The position numbers and the translations under genes are program-made. The notes beneath the pieces are model-generated. The model saw only the letters and a list, made by a program, of their open reading frames with translations. It ran no database searches and was not told the origin of the DNA. Positions 52,968 to 61,200 of a stretch of 61,200 nucleotides of DNA are shown here, one piece after another (position 1 is the stretch's first letter; every line of letters begins with the position of its first letter). Origin of the DNA: Desulfopila aestuarii DSM 18488 (lineage in GTDB: Bacteria > Desulfobacterota > Desulfobulbia > Desulfobulbales > Desulfocapsaceae); contig CAMBBS010000025.1 in NCBI GenBank assembly GCA_945863875.1, positions 1 through 61,200 on the forward strand, in the 5' to 3' direction.

Positions 52968-55166
52968 ATGGAAAATGATCCCTTATCGCCAACATCGAGT
53001 GCCGTCTGCAGTGTTATCAATCGGCAGGAGCTCAACGATGCTCAATATGCAGCAGTAACAACAACGGAAGGACCGGTGCTGGTCATTGCCGGAGCCGGAA
53101 GCGGCAAGACAAGGACCCTGGTGTACCGCGTCGCTCACCTGGTGGAAAAGGGTATTGCGCCGGAAGCGATTCTCCTTCTCACCTTTACCAGGAAGGCCAG
53201 CCAGGAGATGTTGTGGCGTGCTGGCAGACTGCTCAATGAAAACTGCAATAGGGTCGTCGGCGGCACCTTTCACGGGGTGGCCAATATGCTGCTCCGGCGC
53301 TATGGCTCACGCATCGGTTTCGGTTCGTCGTTCAGTATTATTGATCGATCCGATGCCGAGGGCATCGTTAACCTGTTAAAATCCTCGCTGGGTCTTGGCA
53401 AGAAAGATAAACGCTTCCCCTCCAAGCGTGCCGTCATCAATATGATCAGTGGATCTATTAATAGGTCCATCGAGCTCGAGAGCCTGGTGCAGGATCAATA
53501 TGCCCATCTTGCCGATCACCTGGAAGATATTCTCACCCTGCATAAACACTATCAGGAATTTAAGTTTGACCACGGCCTGATGGACTATGACGACCTGCTG
53601 GTCAATTGGAAAAGACTGCTGGCCGAGTCGCCGGAGGTGCAACTGGCAGTATCGGAGCGGTTTTCTCATATCATGGTTGATGAGTATCAGGATACCAATC
53701 TCATTCAGGCCGATATTATCCGCCTGGCCGCCCATACCCATGATAATGTGATGGTTGTTGGCGATGATTCCCAGTCGATCTATTCCTTCAGAGGTGCTGA
53801 TTTCTACAATATCATGCGTTTTCCCAAGGTGTTCTCCGGCACCAGGATAATCAAACTGGAAGAAAATTACCGTTCGACGCAGCCGATACTCTCTCTGACC
53901 AATGATATTATTAGAAATGCTGTGGAAAAATATACCAAAACCCTTTTTAGCCGTATTGCAGGCGATCTGCAGCCGATCGTTTTTGCCGCTCGGGATGAAC
54001 GGGAAGAGGCTGCTTTTATTGTCACAACCATCAAAAACCTGCTGGCAAGCGGGGTGGTGCTGCAGGATATGGCCGTGCTGTTCCGGTCGAGCTTCCACTC
54101 CTATAAGCTTGAATTAGCCCTGGGGGCGGAAAATCTCGAATACGAAAAGCGAGGTGGACTGAAGCTGACCGAGTCGGCGCATATGAAGGATATGATTGCC
54201 TTTCTTCGCGTGATGGTCAACCCGCAGGATACCCTGTCCTGGAACAGGATCCTGCTCCAGCTGGAAAAGGTAGGCCCGGCCACCGCCCAGAAAATTTCTG
54301 CAATGATTGCCGGTGCGGCCGATACGCTCGAGGCCCTGAAACGCTATTCGCCCGGAAAAACATGGCAAGACTCCTATGCACGACTGGTGCAGGTCTTTGT
54401 CGATCTGCATGCCGGTACGCCGACCCCTTCTAAACTTTATGAGATCGCGCTCAACTATTATCAGCCTATTTGCGAGAGAATTTATATCGACGACTTCCCG
54501 AAACGCCAAAAAGACCTCGATCAGTTAAAGAGCATCATGGGCGGCTATGGAGATCTGCAGAGTTTTATCGATGACACGACCCTCGATCCCCCTGAAGAGG
54601 TTGATACGGATGGCCGGGGTATGGACAGGCTCATTCTGTCGACGATACATTCCTCCAAGGGGTTGGAATTTGACGCGGTCTTTGTTATCGGGGTGGCGGA
54701 TGGCCGTTTTCCCCATGCCTCGGCAACTTTCGGCGAGCAGTGGGAGGAGGAGCGGCGACTCCTGTATGTGGCGACAACCAGAGCGAAAAAATATCTCTAT
54801 CTGACCTATCCACGGCAACTGATGACCCCGGACCGGCAGTTTCGTAGAGTCGGCATGTCGCCCTTTTTGAGCGAGTTGAGTGGGGGACTGTTTGAACGGG
54901 TTACGGAAAAATCGGCAGGCGATCGAGATTCTTTTAGCTATCAGCCGGAATTTTCATTTTCATCAGGTGTGACCGCACCTGAAAAAAAGAAAAAACAGAA
55001 AAAAATGGAAATGACGGATTTTTCCGTGGGGGGGAGAGTGAATCACAAGTTTTTCGGGGATGGCACGGTAACAAAACTGTCGAAAGCGCGATCTGTCGAT
55101 ATTCATTTTGACAGACATGGCTTGAAAACTCTTCATCTGGACTACGCTAAACTGACAATTCTTTGA
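52968..55166 (+). CDS. UvrD/PcrA-like superfamily 1 DNA helicase
   Basis: The helicase motifs are in order: Q motif (LNDAQYAAV), Walker A GAGSGKTRT, LTFTRKAS (Ia), VDEYQDTN (II), VVGDDSQSIYSFRGA (III), LEENYRS (IV), LSTIHSSKGLEFDAVFV (V) and RRLLYVATTRAKK (VI). A C-terminal Tudor-like segment (VNHKFFGDGTVTKL) is the RNA-polymerase-binding tail of UvrD/PcrA. The protein would unwind DNA 3' to 5' in repair. I start it at ATG 52968 (732 residues); ATG 52944 is also possible. No strong ribosome site is seen. Confidence 0.95.
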   Translation: MENDPLSPTSSAVCSVINRQELNDAQYAAVTTTEGPVLVIAGAGSGKTRTLVYRVAHLVEKGIAPEAILLLTFTRKASQEMLWRAGRLLNENCNRVVGGTFHGVANMLLRRYGSRIGFGSSFSIIDRSDAEGIVNLLKSSLGLGKKDKRFPSKRAVINMISGSINRSIELESLVQDQYAHLADHLEDILTLHKHYQEFKFDHGLMDYDDLLVNWKRLLAESPEVQLAVSERFSHIMVDEYQDTNLIQADIIRLAAHTHDNVMVVGDDSQSIYSFRGADFYNIMRFPKVFSGTRIIKLEENYRSTQPILSLTNDIIRNAVEKYTKTLFSRIAGDLQPIVFAARDEREEAAFIVTTIKNLLASGVVLQDMAVLFRSSFHSYKLELALGAENLEYEKRGGLKLTESAHMKDMIAFLRVMVNPQDTLSWNRILLQLEKVGPATAQKISAMIAGAADTLEALKRYSPGKTWQDSYARLVQVFVDLHAGTPTPSKLYEIALNYYQPICERIYIDDFPKRQKDLDQLKSIMGGYGDLQSFIDDTTLDPPEEVDTDGRGMDRLILSTIHSSKGLEFDAVFVIGVADGRFPHASATFGEQWEEERRLLYVATTRAKKYLYLTYPRQLMTPDRQFRRVGMSPFLSELSGGLFERVTEKSAGDRDSFSYQPEFSFSSGVTAPEKKKKQKKMEMTDFSVGGRVNHKFFGDGTVTKLSKARSVDIHFDRHGLKTLHLDYAKLTIL

Positions 55167-55234
55167 TATTTTGGTATCTTTCATTTTGGCAGTACGCAAA
55201 AAAACAATCATTCACTCCACAATAACATATCATC

Positions 55235-56566
55235 ATGACATATCAAGAAGTCCTCGCTCATCTCGATGCCCTGCAGATGCATAAAATCAAGCTTGGACTT
55301 GAGGCCATGCAGTCTTTTTTAGAAAAAGTGGATCGACCGGAAAGTCGTCTTCGGTTTGTCCATGTGGCTGGAACAAACGGCAAAGGTTCGGTCTGTGCGG
55401 CGGTAACCGAGGTGCTCAGCCTGGCCGGTTACCGGGTGGGGGTATACACTTCACCCCATCTAAGCAGCGTGCGGGAAAGATTCAGGATCGGCAATGAATA
55501 CATCAGTGAGGAGACCTTCGCCGAGCTTGGCACTAGGATTTGTCAGGTTCTCGGCGAGGAACAGATTACCTACTTTGAATTCACCACCGCGCTTGGGCTG
55601 CTCTGGTTCGCTGAATTGAATGTCGATCTGGTTCTTCTGGAGACCGGTATGGGAGGACGGCTCGACGCCACCAATGTGGTCACGCCGCTGCTATCGGTCA
55701 TCACCAGCGTCAGCATGGACCATGAGGCGTACCTAGGCACCAGTCTTCCCGTCATCGCCGGGGAAAAAGCCGGGATTATCAAACGAGCAGTTCCGGTGGT
55801 GTCCGGGGCGGTTCATCCCGAGGCGGCCGCAGTCATAGAGGCGGTTGCCCAGATCAATGCCGCACCACTGTTTGCTCTTCGTCAAGATTTTGACTATGTG
55901 GTGCATCCTGACATGAGTTGGACATGGGCCGGTGGCAACGCTTTTGCAAACTGTGAAATAGCTGGGCTGCGCTGCAGTCGTGCAAGTCTTGTGCAGCAGG
56001 AAAACGATTCCCTGTCCATTGCCGTGCTAAAGCTGCTGCAAAAAGATGGCTTTCAGGTGAGTGAACAGCAGATTTGCCAGGGACTTGCCAGTGTCAAATG
56101 GCCGGGTCGGATGGAGTGTTTTGACCAGGAGTATACCGCCATCGTATCGAATGATAAAGCAGGGAAGAGCAGGAAGGTTCTGCGTTATCTCCTTGATGGT
56201 GCGCATAACACCGACGGTGTCAAAAATCTGGCAAAGACCGTGAGGGAAAAGTTTCAATATAGAAAACTTGTTGGGGTATGGGGAGCCATGGTCGATAAGG
56301 ATCTTGCCGCGACTCTTGATCTGATGGCGCCGCTTGTTGATGAATTGATAATAACTCAGCCGGATGGTGAACGAGCCGCCACCCCAGAGCAGATCTATGC
56401 CATTCTCAATACCGAGCAACAACAAAAAGCGCGATGTGTCAAAAAAGTTGATGAAGCGCTTGTTGCGGCTCAGGAGACGGCAGAAGAGGGAGATCTCATT
56501 GTTGTCGGCGGCTCGCTCTATCTTATTGGAGCAGTACGCCACCTCTTGCTCGGAGATCTGGTCTAG
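55235..56566 (+). CDS. folC: Bifunctional dihydrofolate synthase / folylpolyglutamate synthase
   Basis: The 443-residue Mur-like ligase has VHVAGTNGKGSVCA (P-loop), VGVYTSPHLSSVRERF, FEFTTALGLLWFAE, LETGMGGRLDATNVV, LLDGAHNTDG and the C-terminal VVGGSLYLIGAVR. It adds glutamate to dihydropteroate and extends folate polyglutamate tails. It lies 68 bases after the helicase gene. The stop TAG shares a base with the GTG of the HNH gene. Confidence 0.97.
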   Translation: MTYQEVLAHLDALQMHKIKLGLEAMQSFLEKVDRPESRLRFVHVAGTNGKGSVCAAVTEVLSLAGYRVGVYTSPHLSSVRERFRIGNEYISEETFAELGTRICQVLGEEQITYFEFTTALGLLWFAELNVDLVLLETGMGGRLDATNVVTPLLSVITSVSMDHEAYLGTSLPVIAGEKAGIIKRAVPVVSGAVHPEAAAVIEAVAQINAAPLFALRQDFDYVVHPDMSWTWAGGNAFANCEIAGLRCSRASLVQQENDSLSIAVLKLLQKDGFQVSEQQICQGLASVKWPGRMECFDQEYTAIVSNDKAGKSRKVLRYLLDGAHNTDGVKNLAKTVREKFQYRKLVGVWGAMVDKDLAATLDLMAPLVDELIITQPDGERAATPEQIYAILNTEQQQKARCVKKVDEALVAAQETAEEGDLIVVGGSLYLIGAVRHLLLGDLV

Positions 56567-56877
56567 TGGCATGGGATTTTTTTGATTTTGATGCACCGGG
56601 GGATGCAGAGATCCGCGCTGAACGCGGCAAGGCAAGGGATCTGCGGAAAACCCGCTGGTGGCAGCAAAAAACCGCCCCAGGACTTTGCCACTACTGCGGC
56701 AAAAAAGTTCTCTTCAGGAATATAACCATGGATCACCTGGTCCCCCTTGCACGTGGCGGTCGTTCGACCAGGGATAATCTGGTTCCCTGCTGCAAGGATT
56801 GCAATAATCTGAAAAAAAGTATGCTGCCTCTGGAATGGCAGGATTATCTTGAAAGAGTAGCCAAGGAGAAAGATTGA
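56566..56877 (+). CDS. HNH-family nuclease
   Basis: The 103-residue protein has CHYCG, then MDHLVPLARGGRSTRDNLVPCCKDCNNLKKS: the HNH signature with DH, the N residue and two CxxC zinc knuckles. The GTG start overlaps the folC stop by one base, so they are coupled, a common arrangement for small chromosomal HNH genes of unknown role. The N-terminal 30 residues (WDFFDFDAPGD) are acidic and aromatic. Confidence 0.88.
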   Translation: MAWDFFDFDAPGDAEIRAERGKARDLRKTRWWQQKTAPGLCHYCGKKVLFRNITMDHLVPLARGGRSTRDNLVPCCKDCNNLKKSMLPLEWQDYLERVAKEKD

Positions 56878-56947
56878 AAATTTGCACGAAATTCATTTTC
56901 TTGTCGATTGTTTGGCCGATTTCGTTTAAAAGCATTGTGCAAATTTT
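56877..56947. promoter_or_regulatory. Distant inverted repeat in front of tRNA-Arg(CCG)
   Basis: AAAATTTGCAC (56877-56887) is an exact inverted copy of GTGCAAATTTT (56937-56947), 49 bases apart. The right arm ends at the tRNA -10 box. It may be a hairpin ending the folC-HNH transcript or a looping operator. Confidence 0.45.
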
Positions 56948-56952
56948 ATAAT
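56925..56952 (+). promoter_or_regulatory. Predicted promoter of tRNA-Arg(CCG)
   Basis: TTTAAA (56925-56930), 16 bases, and a perfect TATAAT (56947-56952). Transcription would start about 13 bases before the tRNA. Confidence 0.6.
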
Positions 56953-56971
56953 TGGACTATTTTTTCCTCAT

Positions 56972-57048
56972 GGGCGGGTAGCTCAGCTGGATAGAGTGTC
57001 GGCCTCCGAAGCCGAAGGTCGCGGGTCCGAATCCCGCCTCGCCTACCA
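56972..57048 (+). tRNA. tRNA-Arg(CCG)
   Basis: Seventy-seven bases fold as a cloverleaf. The acceptor GGGCGGG pairs with CTCGCCT (two G-U), the D arm is GCTC-AGCTGGATA-GAGT, the anticodon stem TCGGC/GCCGA closes loop CTCCGAA with anticodon CCG, and the T loop lies in GGTCCGAATCC. The CCA is encoded. It reads CGG codons. Its 3' end faces the right-hand accessory flank. Confidence 0.97.
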
Positions 57049-57056
57049 ATAAAATC

Positions 57057-57090
57057 AAGGGGTTAAGTCGATTTGACTTAACCCCTTTTT
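57057..57090 (+). terminator. Rho-independent terminator of tRNA-Arg(CCG)
   Basis: A 13-bp perfect stem (57057-57069 with 57075-57087) around loop GATTT, ending in a T run. It begins 9 bases after the CCA, the same distance as at the left tRNA. Confidence 0.95.
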
Positions 57091-57102
57091 CGTTTTTCGG
57101 AA

Positions 57103-57125
57103 CGGTTGTCCCGCTCCTGTCCCGC
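57103..57125 (-). repeat. Shared tRNA-flank motif, right copy
   Basis: Read on the minus strand this is GCGGGACAGG followed by AGCGGGACAACCG. It matches the copy at 2257-2280 at all but about four positions and has the same orientation relative to its tRNA. In one frame it encodes RDRSGTT running toward the tRNA, comparable to GDRWGTN at the left copy. Confidence 0.45.
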
Positions 57126-57326
57126 TTTAATCTTTTTTGAAAAATCACATTTAACCCGAACCCGCTTGAGCTCGGCTAGATTTTTAGTTCGCACCGGTGT
57201 GCACTGATAGGTTCTGAACCCAAAAGGGCACCTTTGACACTTGCGTCGTAAACGGTATATTCTTCAAGTGCACCCACACCATGGAAAAACCAAAATAGCA
57301 CTACAACATTTTGAGACTTTGAATTC

Positions 57327-57917
57327 ATGAAACGACTGCTGCTAGCATTCCTGCTGTTCTCCCTGCTCCTTACCACTGCAGCTCAATCCGGAGTAATCAC
57401 TGGCAAGGTAGTAAGTATTGCAGACGGTGACACCATCACCATTCTTGACAGCAATAAGACTCAGCACAAGATACGCCTGTATGGCATCGATACACCTGAA
57501 AAATCACAAGCCTTCGGGAATGCTGCCAAGAAATCCACCGCAAACCTTACTGCACTGAAGACAGCAGAGGTCATAGCCTATGATACTGATCGATACGGCA
57601 GGACTGTAGGTGTTGTTATGATCGACGGTGAAAATGTCAACCAGGGCCTTATCAATGCTGGCTTCGCATGGCAGTATAGAGAGTACTGTAAGGAAGCGTT
57701 CTGTACCGATTGGATCGGACTGGAAGGTGAAGCGAGAAAGGCAAGAATGGGGCTATGGGCTGATACCAATCCCCAGGCACCATGGGACTATCGTAAAGGG
57801 CAACGAAGCAATACTGCATCAAGTAGCACGATCAATAATACAGCTTCCACAGGTGGCTACCACGGTAATTCAAAGAGCCACGGGCGTGTTTCACTCTCCG
57901 AGTTGCAAAAATTATAA
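57327..57917 (+). CDS. Secreted staphylococcal-nuclease-like (thermonuclease) protein, 3' end frameshifted
   Basis: The product has a signal peptide (MKRLLLAFLLFSLLLTTAAQS) and an SNase domain (about 22-155). Visible landmarks are SIADGDTITI, IRLYGIDTPE (catalytic Arg and Glu) and DRYGRTVGV (second catalytic Arg), then GFAWQYREYC. It would cut DNA and RNA outside the cytoplasm with Ca2+. The frame then runs through a Ser/Asn-rich linker into GRVSLSELQKL and stops. The family-typical Cys-rich C-terminus follows in the +1 frame (57886-58002), so one base has been gained or lost near 57860-57888. The nuclease domain itself is intact. Confidence 0.88.
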   Translation: MKRLLLAFLLFSLLLTTAAQSGVITGKVVSIADGDTITILDSNKTQHKIRLYGIDTPEKSQAFGNAAKKSTANLTALKTAEVIAYDTDRYGRTVGVVMIDGENVNQGLINAGFAWQYREYCKEAFCTDWIGLEGEARKARMGLWADTNPQAPWDYRKGQRSNTASSSTINNTASTGGYHGNSKSHGRVSLSELQKL

Positions 57918-58002
57918 TTGCAAAAATTGTGTAACCGTATTTGATAGCATAATCGATGCTATTGCTGCGGGTTATCGACCGTGTGGACAGTGCAAACCAT
58001 AG
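57886..58002 (+). pseudogene. Detached Cys-rich (Ada-like zinc-binding) C-terminal module of the nuclease
   Basis: In the frame one base ahead of the nuclease gene, VFHSPSCKNYNCKNC precedes FDSIIDAIAAGYRPCGQCKP, ending at TAG 58000-58002. Four Cys in CxxxxCxxC...CxxC arrangement fit a small zinc-binding module related to the Ada N-terminus that follows SNase domains in related proteins. It lacks its own start and ribosome site. A sequencing error, a true frameshift mutation or programmed frameshifting could each explain it. Confidence 0.75.
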
Positions 58003-58626
58003 AGGTGGAGATGAATGTTTCAAAAAAGATCGACACTCATTCCCAAGATTTTCTGGAAAATTTTGGACGTGAACAAGGCCGGAAAATTGATTGAATGGTG
58101 CACCAATTCATACACGATTATCAGTTAATATCTTGCACGCTGCCTGACACTCATCCGGAGGTGACCAGCGAATATATTCTGAAGTTTTCTTGTAGGGGGA
58201 GCAGTTAAAATTCTGATAGGCATTTGGTCTACCGAGAACAAAAGGTCCAGTGGACGCCTCAAGTCGGGACAAATGCCAAATTCGTTGAGGTTTAATCTGG
58301 TAACCTCAACAACGTTCTCTTGGTTGAGCGGGATTGTCATTAGACTGAAGTTTGATTCTCGGGACACGATATATTGGCAAATTTAATGTAAAATATGGTA
58401 CTGTTTTCGGACGAAGGGAGTCTGGAAATATGCCCAATTCAATCACATACGAATGATTGTTGCTATAACGAGATCTTGTCTCTGAGGATTCCAGCATGAT
58501 CCGATCTTCTTATCTGCACCACCTCGGGATTCTTTTATTGCCTTTTTCCGGTAAGTTTTCCTGGTAAGGGAACACACCTGGCCCGGCCATCAATAAAAAA
58601 CTGACTGTTATTTACAGGAGGAGTTT
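58003..58626. other. Gene-poor stretch in the right accessory flank
   Basis: Apart from a 27-codon ORF at 58011-58094, no plausible gene is seen. Minus-strand frames at 58125-58497 lack ribosome sites and family resemblance. An AGGAGGAG ribosome site near the right end (58616-58623) belongs to the 34-residue ORF that follows. Confidence 0.5.
58011..58094 (+). CDS. Possible micro-ORF, 27 aa
   Basis: ATG 58011 has AGAGG at 58001-58005. The product, beginning MNVSKKIDTHSQDFLENFG, is hydrophilic with no known match. It directly follows the nuclease C-terminal fragment. It may be a remnant or chance ORF. Confidence 0.2.
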   Translation: MNVSKKIDTHSQDFLENFGREQGRKID

Positions 58627-58731
58627 ATGCCGCAGAGATTCAAGGGGCGAGTTCTTGTCATCATCGACAATGTCATCGCAGAGCGGTTCAAAGAACAGCA
58701 GACATTGGAAACGAAACAAGGCCAACCATGA
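58627..58731 (+). CDS. Small hypothetical protein, 34 aa, coupled to the PAS gene
   Basis: ATG 58627 has a very strong ribosome site, AGGAGGAG (58616-58623). The product MPQRFKGRVLVIIDNVIAERF continues 13 residues and stops at TGA 58729-58731, overlapping the PAS-gene ATG (ATGA). The good ribosome site and overlap suggest translational coupling. No family is recognised. It may be a leader peptide or the remains of a truncated partner such as a receiver protein. Confidence 0.55.
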   Translation: MPQRFKGRVLVIIDNVIAERFKEQQTLETKQGQP

Positions 58732-60953
58732 CAAACAGAGATGACATAAGCAATCAGGCAAGCGATCTACGTCGACAGGCCGAAGAGTTATCTTTAGAAA
58801 AACCTGCTCTATCGCTGGAAAACATCCATGCGATGTCCGCCGAAGAAATCCAGCAGAGGTTCCACGAACTGCGGGTGCACCAGATCGAGCTCGAGATGCA
58901 GAACAAGGAGCTGCGTGCGGCCCAGGCCGAGATCGAAGCCGGGCGGGCGCGCTATTTCGATCTCTATGACCTGGCTCCGCTTGGCTACTGCACTCTGTCC
59001 GAAAATGGAGTTATCCTGGAAGCCAACCTCACCGCCGCCACTCTGCTGGGATTACCACGAAGTGAACTGGTTACGCAACCGCTCTCCCGCTTCATCCACC
59101 GTGATGACCAGGACATCTACTCCCTGCACCGCAAGCAGCTCTTGGATACGAACACCCTCCAGAAATGTGATCTCCGCCTGGTCCAGCCTGATGGCGGCTA
59201 CATCTGGGCGCATTTGAAGGGAACTGTGATTCAGGCGGATGACGGTGCGCCTTTATGCCGTGTGGCGCTGAGTGACATCAGCTGCCGCATTCAGGCCGAG
59301 AAGCAGCGGGAAACACTCGCCCACAAATACGCCGCCGTGGTGGCCACCACCAGAGATGCGGTGTTGGCTGTTAAACTGGACGGCAGGATCACGGTGTTCA
59401 GCCCCGGCGCGGAAAAACTGTTTGGATGTACGGCTGACGAGGCCCTTGGTTCGCCCGTCATGCGCTTCTGCCCGGAAGACCTCCTGGAGGAACAGGCTGA
59501 AATGATTCGCCGTGTCCTGGATACAGGGGCGGTGGCCGGCTATGAGTCCGAACGGCTGACTGCCGACGGCCGGCGCATACCTGTGGAAATTACGCTGAGC
59601 CGGAACACGGACGACCAAGGCGCGCCCTTGGGGATTAACGCCATTTTGCGGAATATCACCGAGCGCAAGCGGGCCGAGAAGGCATTGATCGAAAGTGAGG
59701 CTCTGTTCCGGGGAATGTTCAAGGATCACAACGCTGTGATGTTGCTCATTGACCCCAGCACAGGCCAGATTGTTAAGGCGAATCACACCGCCGCTCAATA
59801 TTATGGATACCCTCTGAAAACAATGATTCAGATGAATATCCAGCAATTGAATGTTTTATCACCGACAGAAATTGCGCACAGAATGGGCAGTGCATCCAAC
59901 AGGCAGGCCAACATCTTCGAGTTTCGGCATCTGCTGGCAGATGGGCAGGTTCGTGACGTACAGGTTCATTCAACTCCGATAACGATTCAGAACCAAATAC
60001 TGCTTTTCTCGATTATCCACGACATCACCGAGCGAAGACGTGCGGAGGAGGCTGTTGCCCGGTCGGCCGAGGATGGGGGCATCCTGCTGAACACCATCCA
60101 GACCCAGATCTGGTACCTGACCGACGACGACACCTACGGCGCGTTGAACAGGGCTCATGCCGAGTTCAACGGCCTGAAGATCGAGGACATGGCGTTCAAA
60201 AATATGTACGACATCTTCCCCGAGGACACTGTTGAGGTCTGCCGCCAGAGCAACGTCGAGGTCTTCGCCACGGGAAAACCGGTCCACAGCGAGGAGTGGG
60301 TGCCCCATGTCTCGGGGGAGCAACGACTCATCTCCATACTGAAATCGCCTAGATTGCGCGCAGACGGCACGGTGGAATATGTAGTCTGCGCAGCTGAGGA
60401 CATCACCGAACGGAAACGGGCCGAGGAGGCGTTGAAAAGATCGGAAAGGTTTCTTAGATCCACGGTAGACGGACTAACTGCCCATATTATGGTGCTCGAC
60501 GATCGAGGCGAAATCATCCTCACCAACAAGGCATACCGCGATTTCGGAGCGCAGAACGGTATCGAGCCTCGCACCGTTTCCGAGGGTGCCAACTATCTCG
60601 CGGTCTGTGATACAGCATCGGGTGAACATTCCGATGAAGCCGGTCCTTTCGCCGAGGGTATCCGAGAGGTGCTTTCGGGCAAACTCCCATTTTTAGAACT
60701 GGAGTACCCATGCCATTCACCGAGTGAGGATCGGTGGTTCATTGCGCGTGTCACGCCATTTGATGATGAAGGTCCGCGTCAGGTTATTGTCGCCCATGAG
60801 AACATCACCGAGCGAAAACGGGTTGAGGAAGCGTTGCGGGAGAGTGAAGATCAACTCCGACATCTTGTTCATCATCTGCACTCCGGCGTGGTCGTGCATG
60901 CGCCTGACTCTCAAATCATTATTGCCAACAAGCAGGCGGCCACACTACTATAG
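58728..60953 (+). pseudogene. Multi-PAS sensory protein, 5' part, interrupted by a MITE-like insertion
   Basis: An N-terminal coiled coil (IQQRFHELRVHQIELEMQNKELR) is followed by at least five PAS/PAC units. The PAC ends read DISCRIQAEK, NITERKRAEK, DITERRRAEE, DITERKRAEE and NITERKRVEE. A sixth PAS begins with RHLVHHLHSGVVVHAPDSQIIIANKQ and stops at TAG 60951-60953, which is the first codon of the insertion at 60951. The rest of that PAS resumes at 61054 in the correct frame once the insertion is removed. The intact gene probably continued into a kinase or cyclase domain beyond the window. The present product has 741 residues and no output domain. Confidence 0.88.
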
Positions 60954-61051
60954 TGCGTCGCAAGTGACTTGAGACCATTTTACACTGTTAACTCATTAAT
61001 ATATCGAGGTTACAAGAAATGACAGAGTATCAATTCATACGCTACGGACTA
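60951..61051. mobile_element. MITE-like element of about 101 bp with imperfect terminal inverted repeats and TA duplication
   Basis: The ends are TAGTGCGTCGCAAG... and, read inward from the other side, TAGTCCGTAGCGTA.... Sixteen of the first 21 positions match. TA lies on both sides (60949-60950 and 61052-61053). Removing 103 bases (element plus one TA) joins ACACTACTA to GGCATATCC and restores the PAS frame. No ORF lies inside. The TA duplication suggests mobilisation by an IS630/Tc1-mariner-type transposase. Confidence 0.8.
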
Positions 61052-61053
61052 TA

Positions 61054-61200
61054 GGCATATCCATTGACCAGATGAAGGGGAAAACTGCCATCGACCCAGC
61101 ATGGCGTTTCGTTCGGGAAGACGAATCCATCTTGCCACTCGAAGAATACCCGGTACAAAGAGTTTTCGCCGAGCGCCAACCTATCAGTGATCGTGTGATA
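61054..61200 (+). pseudogene. Multi-PAS sensory protein, continuation after the insertion (open at window edge)
   Basis: The 49 codons read GISIDQMKGKTAIDPAWRF, then VREDESILPLEEYPVQRVF. This is the expected continuation of the PAS core that breaks off at 60950. It has no start codon of its own and runs out of the window. Together with 58728-60950 it represents one disrupted gene. Confidence 0.85.

Noticed and set aside
58125-58497. Minus-strand ORFs of 60-80 codons in the right flank
   Set aside because: No ribosome sites and no recognisable domain; they overlap each other in different frames.

Overview
The window reads as core chromosome of a Gram-negative anaerobe of the Desulfobacterota, most likely a Desulfobulbales-type sulfur-cycling bacterium. 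This is inferred from protein resemblance and gene content: a single-chain pyruvate:ferredoxin oxidoreductase, meso-DAP-type peptidoglycan synthesis, a SelW-like selenoprotein, a CoA-disulfide-reductase/rhodanese fusion, and PAS/histidine-kinase signalling. No marker gene fixes the genus.

Layout. Positions 1-2333 are an accessory flank: the 3' end of an IS66-type transposase, then about 2 kb of gene-poor sequence ending at tRNA-Arg(UCG) on the minus strand. Positions 2.5-14.7 kb hold housekeeping genes: a dGTPase-like HD hydrolase, a SelW/Rdx-type selenoprotein hidden behind an in-frame UGA, a DtxR-type regulator, recN with an overlapping PP-loop gene, a tRNA-dihydrouridine synthase, a CCA-adding-type nucleotidyltransferase, rlmE, yebC-ruvC-ruvA-ruvB and panB. 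Positions 15.0-31.8 kb are a division and cell-wall (dcw) cluster: mraZ, rsmH, ftsL, ftsI-like, murE-murF fused, mraY, murD, murG, murC, murB, ftsQ, ftsA, ftsZ. It has two anomalies. The ftsI-like product has lost all three penicillin-binding catalytic motifs, and ftsW is absent from its usual place between murD and murG.

Positions 31.9-57.0 kb mix signalling and metabolism: a histidine kinase directly upstream of a FetA/FetB-type metal exporter, the CoA-disulfide-reductase/rhodanese fusion, a HEAT-repeat/receiver protein, a PHP phosphatase, a CxxC-rich YkgJ-type protein, nifJ, a pabB-pabC fusion, a DUF493 protein, a hybrid histidine kinase, a double-TM2 protein, nagZ, a diguanylate cyclase, a UvrD-type helicase, folC and an HNH protein. 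This section ends at tRNA-Arg(CCG) on the plus strand. From 57.05 kb to the end is a second accessory flank. It holds a frameshifted secreted nuclease and a multi-PAS sensor gene broken by a small TA-flanked, MITE-like insertion of about 101 bp.

The 3' ends of both tRNA-Arg genes face the accessory flanks, and just beyond both terminators lies a nearly identical sequence of 23-24 bases. The simplest reading is that both tRNA genes have served as attachment sites for related integrative elements. The main leads are the unannotated selenoprotein, the catalytically dead FtsI with missing FtsW, the MraZ-box array over the mra promoter, and the MITE insertion that can be undone on paper to restore the PAS reading frame exactly.
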